The translations under genes were made by a program, and so were the position numbers. Positions 57,201-64,000 of a stretch of 64,000 nucleotides of DNA are shown in pieces. Numbering within the stretch: position 1 is the stretch's first letter; every line of letters begins with the position of its first letter. The notes under the pieces are model-generated. The model saw nothing but the letters and a program-made list of their open reading frames with translations. It made no database searches and was not told the origin of the DNA. The stretch covers positions 37,158,338-37,222,337 of the forward strand of contig CM060199.1 of NCBI GenBank assembly GCA_030562195.1. The letters are read 5' to 3'. This DNA comes from Nipponacmea schrenckii (lineage: Eukaryota > Mollusca > Gastropoda > Lottiidae).

Positions 57201-59714
57201 TAATTACTATAATTGTATAAACTGAACACTAAAAGTAAAATCTATGGATTTTTGTCACTATTGTCTAAGTAAATCATTATACATTCTAATGGTTTTTACC
57301 TTATCAAACTGGCTAGCTGTATCTAGGCGGCATGAAGCTAGTTAATATGATAGCAGAACTGTAGTGCAGCTACATATCTATATCAAGTTTTCGGAGAATA
57401 GGCCATTTCATATTTGGACAAAATCAATGGAACATGGAAATACATGCTGTTATCTCTTGTTTATTCAATAACTAGCAACACAGATCCAACAAAGTCAGTA
57501 CTGAGCAATATTGGGATGTTGCATGTTGATTAATCAATACTTTACAATGATGGGATTTTCCTGTTGACGAGTTAATACCTGCAGTATCAAACTTCATACT
57601 TGTGTTTTATAACAATTCATTATGAAATACCAAAGATATAGTTTAATTATTTTATTATAAAATCAGCCATCCAACAACAGTCAACAATAAACAATCTTGT
57701 CATAACAAAACAGATATTTCAATATTTCCTTATCTGATATAATCCATCCTATGGAAATATATATTACCATATATGGCTTGAACTTTCACATCTCTTACAT
57801 GTGTTTTTTAATGACCATTCTGATATACATTCTAATATACATACTAAACTTGGGCTGTGTGTGGATATCTCATTCTAGATTATCACAGGTTTGCTTTACC
57901 CATTCCATAGAGCCATGAAAACTTTATCATTAACTTTTTACAATAAGAAGTGCATAATTAATTGAGAAAACAGAGGTTTGCCAATTATCATAATGACTTA
58001 GCAATTGCCAGAAAATACAAAATAGGACAAACTCCTTAACTTAAATTAAAAGGGTTCTTCTACTTTTCTGCACAATATTTGTTTAAAGAAAACAACCTAT
58101 AAGGATGACAAAAAAATGTAAATTTAAACATGGCTGAAATGATTGTTAATCAGTAGTCGGGGGTAAAAACAATATGACAATATACCACTATGATACATGC
58201 AATAAGTAATATTTAACTGAATCTGTTTGCACTCTCAAAAAATACAAATTATGCAATTGCAATATGTATTGTACTGTACATGTATAATCAAATCAATTAC
58301 TTAGTATAATGGATATAAGTCTTATATAGATTCTATTTTTTAGTCATGGCAGTTTTAGTTCAGACCAACTGAAGAAAATATATTCTTATGGATCTAGATA
58401 GAGACTTAAACCTTTATGTCCATGCTAGGAGGTTTCTACCCTTCAATAGGCTGCATGCAATGAAGAGAATTATGTCAGCAACTAAGAAAAAGGTTATGCA
58501 TAATACTGAAAGAAAAAGCAATGGGTAACATATTGAAGAAAATAAATATACAATAAAAATATCATCACACAATTTTTAAAATACATTAACAAAACAAAAA
58601 GGAAATATCAAAAACCTGTAGAATTAAAGTTAAAAAAAAAACCTAAGACAATATATTCACAAAAAGAACTGAAGCAAGCTGACTTTTAATTACCTAATTA
58701 ATAATTTCAATTAAATAACAATTTTATAATTAACTTTATTAATTACCATTTTTATTATATAAAGAATTTTTGTCACATATTACTTTTTTGAAACTTTATC
58801 AAAGGATTTTAATAAAATTTGTTAGAAAACATAAAAGGTTGCCTGGATTCTGTTAATGTGGAAACACATTGTTGCATAGTGGTTCACTTATTACAGTTGA
58901 TAATAACAAAGTTTTTTTTTGTAAATGGTTTTTACTTTAGGCAACAGTTAATGTGAAGAAATAGTGTAATAAAGTCTGTTATCAATATAAAATGGCAGTT
59001 ATAGACCATCCCATTTATTAGTTATATGAAATGATGATATCAATATGAGGACAGTGATGAGATATTAAATCTATGATAAAGTTATATGCTATAAATTACT
59101 GTATATCAGCCATTGTTTATCTTGTTAGCCAATCTCTGGATAGATCCAGTAATCTTATCCAATCAGTCACTTTTTATAAAATTTCCAATAAAATACAGGG
59201 ACAATTTAAATTTTTGGTGGGATAAATAAACAAAATAGAGAAAAATGAAAACTGTCACCATATTTGATAGTAAATTGGTGTGATTCAACAATACTTACTT
59301 TTCAACAAAGATTACAGTAACTAATGACGTTTCAAAATCAAGGAATTAAAACCTTATAAAAAGAACAGTCAATGAAAACACAGAATCGATGTTTTGGCTT
59401 ATTTTAAACCATGTAGATTTTCTCATTACATGCTTTAAATTACTTATTGTATGATGACTGATACAATACTGTTTAAAGAATCAATTGTATTAAAAAAAAA
59501 ACAATGGACAAATCTAGTCAGTCAGTATTTTCTATAGATGTTTGTGAACACAAAAAGTCAACAGTGATAAAAAAAAATAAATAGTGGATCTCTTAACAGT
59601 TTCCGAATATTAGGTTTCTACTTAAGGCATGTACAAGTCACATACTAATTTCCTGTTTTCCAGAATGTTTGTACAGATAAAGATAGTTGACTGACTATTA
59701 ATAAAGAGTTGACA
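54265..59714. other. Long 3' gap between convergent GPR137 and ERO1
   Basis: 5.45 kb without recognisable coding sequence, very AT-rich. It should hold the 3' UTRs of both genes. AATAAA-type signals occur on both strands, for example at about 55142 on plus, but none can be chosen. No repeat of the families above was recognised here, in contrast to the introns. Confidence 0.6.
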
Positions 59715-62700
59715 CTAGGATTTATTCAATAAAGATTTAAACATTTCTAAGGAATGTATCGACTTGGATAATCTGAAATAAAGAGAAAGTATATAACTTA
59801 AATTTTGAAATGGTATACTGTACTGTATAACAAGTGAAAATATTATGAAAATGATTTCTTAGATACACACAAATCTAACACATGATTTAAAACAGTCATT
59901 TTTTGAAAATCTTCTCAAAATAATTAACTAGAGTAAATAGAGATTTAAATAAAACTTACCTTCCAAATGCATTAAATAGGGTGACTATTTCAGATCTAGT
60001 GAGCTGGAATTGTTTTTTCTGTTGAGCGTTAACAGTTGAATCTGGTCCTATGTCATCACCAGAAAATAATATTTTTAACGCTGTACCCATACCCTGAGTC
60101 TGTTAATATATCAATTATATATAGAATATAACACTGGGAAATCAAGTAATCTAGCAGGGATAATAGTACATAACAATAGTACCTGTTAGTCCAAGTTAGT
60201 TTTGAAATGAAATGAAAATAGAACAAAGGGATATTCTACTTATCCACAAATAGTTTTGAACAAGTTCCAACCAAAAACAGTCAACAGAAACAGATATTTG
60301 AAGCATTTGAACCTTGGTTATTGTTCTATTTCAGAATAATACTTCCTTTTAATTAAATTTTTGAAACCAGCAATATTTTGCTGTATATATAATTCCCAGA
60401 AAAAGAAATACTAACCTGTAATTTGCCCCATAATTTACATTTATCACAACCAACACAATCCATAATACGTGATACATTACGGAAATGATTTTTAAACTCG
60501 TTCTAGTAGTAAAATATATATAAAACCATTAACAATTAACAACTACAAAATATACCATGTAGCCATGGTGTGTATAATATGTAAAGTGTGATGGTGTTAG
60601 GGTGAGATGAGAATAGTATTCTCAAGAAAGTACTGGCCTAGGTCATGAAGCAAGAAACAACATTATAGGATGAGATCGTACTATGTAAACAATAGTAAAA
60701 AGTTAATGGTGTCAGAACCATAATCTATCATCAATATTTTAAATAACGAGGAGTTATTTTTAAATTGTATCAACAATATTTTCCCTCCAGAGCCTTCTGC
60801 TTACCTTTATTAATTTAGCTTCATTGGGATTTCCAGCAAATAATTTACTTTCATCAAAATGGTCATCAAATGAACTGCAAAATGAATACAAAGAGATAAA
60901 ATTAGACTTTATTTTAAGAGACCGACTATTCAATTTCATTTTAAGAGATTCACTTTGATAACATTACATTGTTACTTTCAAGCTATAAGTGTTAATTAAG
61001 ACTGAAGAAAATATTTAATTTCTTTCTATATTAAGTCAATATGTACCTAATAATATTTAATAAATCATCTATTCCTTGCCTAACATCTCTATCTTCTTCA
61101 CTATCAGCTGTAAAAAAATCTTCCTACAAACAGAATATAGAAATAAATTTCAGATTATTCATAAATACCATTAAATATCAACTCATACAGAATTTAAAAT
61201 TCATTTTTTGCAAGTGTGCATGAATAAAACATCTGAGTCCATATTCAACTGGACCTTATGTTAACTGGTATCCTTCTATAAATGTCTAAAAAAGTAAAGT
61301 TCATTCTAAGAGGCATTGTTGAGGACCAAGAATCTAGGTTGTTATTGATGTAATACAGGGTTGGATCTCTCAGAATAGAACATCCTACTCAATGCACCTG
61401 ACGGGCTAATAAAGAAGGGCAATGCCATGCAGTTTTTAATGAGAGAAATTTGGAAAGGACTGAGGCATGAGAATTTTCTTTTTGCAATTTCCAACTGTCA
61501 AGGGACCTTTGAAATGCACAGCCTGTGTCACACAGGGCCTGGGTTTAGTGTCCTACATCTCTCATAATGAAAAAGCAGCTTCAAAAATTTGAAAAGTTTT
61601 ATCTTGACCCTTGTTATGATTGAACCCTAGCCTCTTTTGAACAAAGCAGCTCCCAAACTCAGAGTAGAAAGAATAAGAAAATATGGCATAACTAATTACC
61701 TCCAGTAAATAAGGTGCTGCCTTGGCTATTGCTCTTAATTCTACTAAGTATGTAAAGAAAAGGTTTTTTAACCACTGTGGACCTTCTCCATGAGATGTGA
61801 TAGGATCAAACCTCCTTCGAAACTCGTCAATGTTTGGTCTCCAATGTGCTTTTACACCATAACCTAAATTTTCTGAAAATAAAATATCATACACTTAAAC
61901 AAGCAATCAATCTAACGGAATCTAACATTCATGGAAATACAAAATTTGACTTGAAGATATACCTCATTTCATTTCAGCACTTAGATAAAGATTTACATAT
62001 TTTAAGGTACAATTAATGTGTGTATGAGTCAGTAAATAATAAATGTATATGAAGTCTTGATCTTTCATTTTGATCCTTGAGATTCTGGACAGTGAAAGTG
62101 TAATTTCAAGTTGAATATTATATAAACCTTAATAAGAGGACAACATCCATTTAGAAGCTGGTGTGCACTCCCTAAAGTTTAAAAGTTCATGAAATTTACC
62201 TTGATATAGATAATCAGCACAGAGATGAATATTAATACTAGTATGTAATCCAGATATTAAACGATGAAATGTTCTCTTTTCTATACATAAAGCTGAAATA
62301 CATTGATAAAAGTGGGTTCATAATAATGTAATGCATGTATTGTAATCCATAATGAAGAAATCATAGTTGAAAAATATCTAATGGCAATTTGAGAAAATTG
62401 TCTATAAGCATCAGTAAACAAAATACCAACAAGAAAGAGAACACCTACAGCTATATATTTCAAACATGAAACAGCTAAAAGACTATATTACAACATTATT
62501 TTTTTATTTTTAATATCATTAACTGGTATTGAAATACCTTAATAAACCAATATAAAAAATGTTTTTATCATGCTGTAAAATTTGAGATTAGTTAAAGAGA
62601 AAAAGTAGTTTTTATTCAAGAATTAAGATTATTTAAAGATCCACTACCAAAACTGGGGGAGTGATTTCATTCATTATATCTGATTCAATTAATTATTTTT

Positions 62701-63712
62701 TAGGCCTGACTATAAATACTATTTAGAGATTGTTTTTCCAGAAGGTACTAAAGGTTTCTGACTATAAATACTATTCCACTGACTATGGTATAATAGCAGT
62801 GAGCCTTTGTTGATCTTAAATATTAGATAAGTAACTATTTGGCTTTTGTACCCAAATCTGAAAAGTGTGCAAATTGTTGCTTCTATATTTTTTTAGATAT
62901 TATTTTCTCTATTTAAGTTAGAGATCCAACTACTGTTAAATGAAATTCATCAAAATCTACACAATAACAAATAGCCCTAATAAAAACTAGGTTACACTAA
63001 TGGCAGGTTCATTTTTGCGCAATTAAAAATGACTGTGTTAGTCATGTCACCATAAAAAATGTCTGATTGGAACCTAATTCAATAGGCAGCTATTGACAAG
63101 TAATTTTAAAGATGTTTTCTCAATGTATTGATAACGCCTTAAGATGTCCATTACTCCTGGGATTGCAGGACCAAGCAGCAGATCAATGCTAACAGTGTCC
63201 ATGGTGGACATAGAAAGTTAAGAAATTCAAGCATCAAGAAATACTGAAGAAAGAACAAATGGGTTTTACTTCAATCACCAAACACATTGTATATACACAG
63301 ACAATACTGTACACAAAAACACTATAAACAATTATTATAACATATTTAACCTAAATTACCTTCTATTTGGTTAGCTGGAATGTTTTAAAAAGCAATGAAA
63401 ACATTGAACCTTACAATTAAATTAAAGTAAGTATCCACCAAATAGAAATTTTCTGCTTTCCCAAATGATCTAATTTCATTAGATTATTTATTTTACCAAT
63501 TTACCACTACAACTATAGGAATGAGGGACCAGCTGTCATGCAAGTCACACAAACATAACTAAGCAATGAAACTCCTCAATGCCTTGGTTATTGGTTAATC
63601 ATGCAAAGCATTTCTAAATCTAATCATAGCAACATCAACCACCATACTATACAATAAACACAACTTACGTGATGAGATTTTGGATGGTCCATATACATAG
63701 TCTTGTTGAGGC
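59715..63712 (-). CDS. ERO1: Endoplasmic reticulum oxidoreductin-1 (C-terminal half, 5' partial)
   Basis: FAD-dependent ER oxidase that passes electrons from protein disulfide isomerase to oxygen. Exons in order: 63669-63712, 63360-63374 (15-nt candidate micro-exon), 62200-62292, 61700-61872, 61047-61123, 60805-60874, 60416-60502, 59960-60099, 59715-59772. The total is in frame, encoding about 252 residues to the TAG. Conserved blocks are [61 protein letters not shown] (the CxxCxxC active-site cysteines), [13 protein letters not shown] and [15 protein letters not shown]. The N-terminal exons with the shuttle cysteines lie right of the window. It is tail to tail with GPR137. Confidence 0.96.
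61375..61560 (-). mobile_element. SINE family A copy
   Basis: On plus: CATCCTACTCAATGCACCTG, ACGGGCTAATAAAGAAGGGC, AATGCCATGCAG, then the body and CACAGGGCCTGGGTTTAG, which reads as a tRNA-like head on minus. It is one of the fullest copies. It lies in the ERO1 intron between exons 61047-61123 and 61700-61872. Confidence 0.7.
63360..63374 (-). CDS. ERO1: Candidate 15-nt micro-exon of ERO1
   Basis: On minus: a TTTTAAAACATTCCAG acceptor, 15 bases (CTAACCAAATAGAAG), then GTAATT. It enters and leaves at phase 1, matching exon 63669-63712 and exon 62200-62292, and adds Asn-Gln-Ile-Glu plus a split codon. Skipping it also keeps the frame. In human ERO1A this place has a longer segment before LCVEKR. 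Confidence 0.45.
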
Positions 63713-64000
63713 CTGAAATATTCATACAATTATTGCTACAATGTGCTTCATCCAATAAAGATTAAGAAAGAATTTTAGATCCTTTGTACCTTATGGAATT
63801 TCTCTTTGGAAAGATAAATAATAATATCTAGAATACATGTTTCCAACTAATTTATAAACTATTGTATCTAATAATACTGTTGTTTTAGAGGATAAATATG
63901 ACTGATATTAATCAGAAAATATTAATATTAGCAATTTTTATTTCCATTAAACTAATGCAAATTCAGACTTGTAATAATTTCAATCAATAATGTCTGAAAT
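63713..64000 (-). other. ERO1 intron at the right edge
   Basis: AT-rich sequence upstream of the acceptor at 63713. No exon is visible before the window ends. Confidence 0.7.

Overview
This is an AT-rich eukaryotic (animal) nuclear window. Its genes are cut into many short exons by GT-AG introns, and tRNA-derived SINEs, MITE-like elements and minisatellites lie in the introns and gene gaps. Protein similarity and repeat style suggest an invertebrate, most likely a lophotrochozoan such as a mollusc. I cannot name the species and hold this placement with low to moderate confidence.

Layout. (1) 1-3682 is intron or upstream sequence of a calpain, and the calpain itself runs on + from 3683 to 16858 (protease core Cys/His/Asn, C2-like domain, long spliced linker, penta-EF-hand); its N-terminal exons lie left of the window. 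(2) An unrecognised gene lies on - at 18069-19647, with two possible 3' ends, one of which adds a membrane anchor. (3) RAB3GAP2 lies on + at 20812-34938 (33 exons, 1391 aa by exon sum). (4) IARS2, mitochondrial isoleucyl-tRNA synthetase, lies on - at 37791-46794 (23 exons, 970 aa). (5) A GPR137-family seven-helix lysosomal protein lies on + at 47239-54264 (7 exons, 446 aa). (6) The 3' half of ERO1, the ER disulfide oxidase, lies on - at 59715-63712; its 5' exons lie beyond the right edge.

The exon models were built by joining conserved protein blocks at splice sites. Summed phases close in frame for all five recognised genes, which is strong internal support. The genes do not form one pathway: they cover calcium-activated proteolysis, Rab GTPase regulation, mitochondrial translation, lysosomal signalling and ER oxidative folding. 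What links them is gene order. RAB3GAP2/IARS2 and GPR137/ERO1 are both tail-to-tail pairs, and from memory the same two pairs are tail-to-tail neighbours in human (1q41 and 1q42.3, with GPR137C/ERO1A at 14q22). Calpain genes also lie at 1q41-42, so the window looks like a preserved piece of an ancestral bilaterian linkage block.

The most interesting items for follow-up are the unrecognised gene with alternative tails, candidate micro-exons in calpain and ERO1, a 60-nt cassette exon in RAB3GAP2, an almost perfect 80-bp inverted repeat inserted in a SINE with a 12-bp target duplication, and a three-copy dispersed repeat family. I found no clear evidence of a wholly new multi-gene system.
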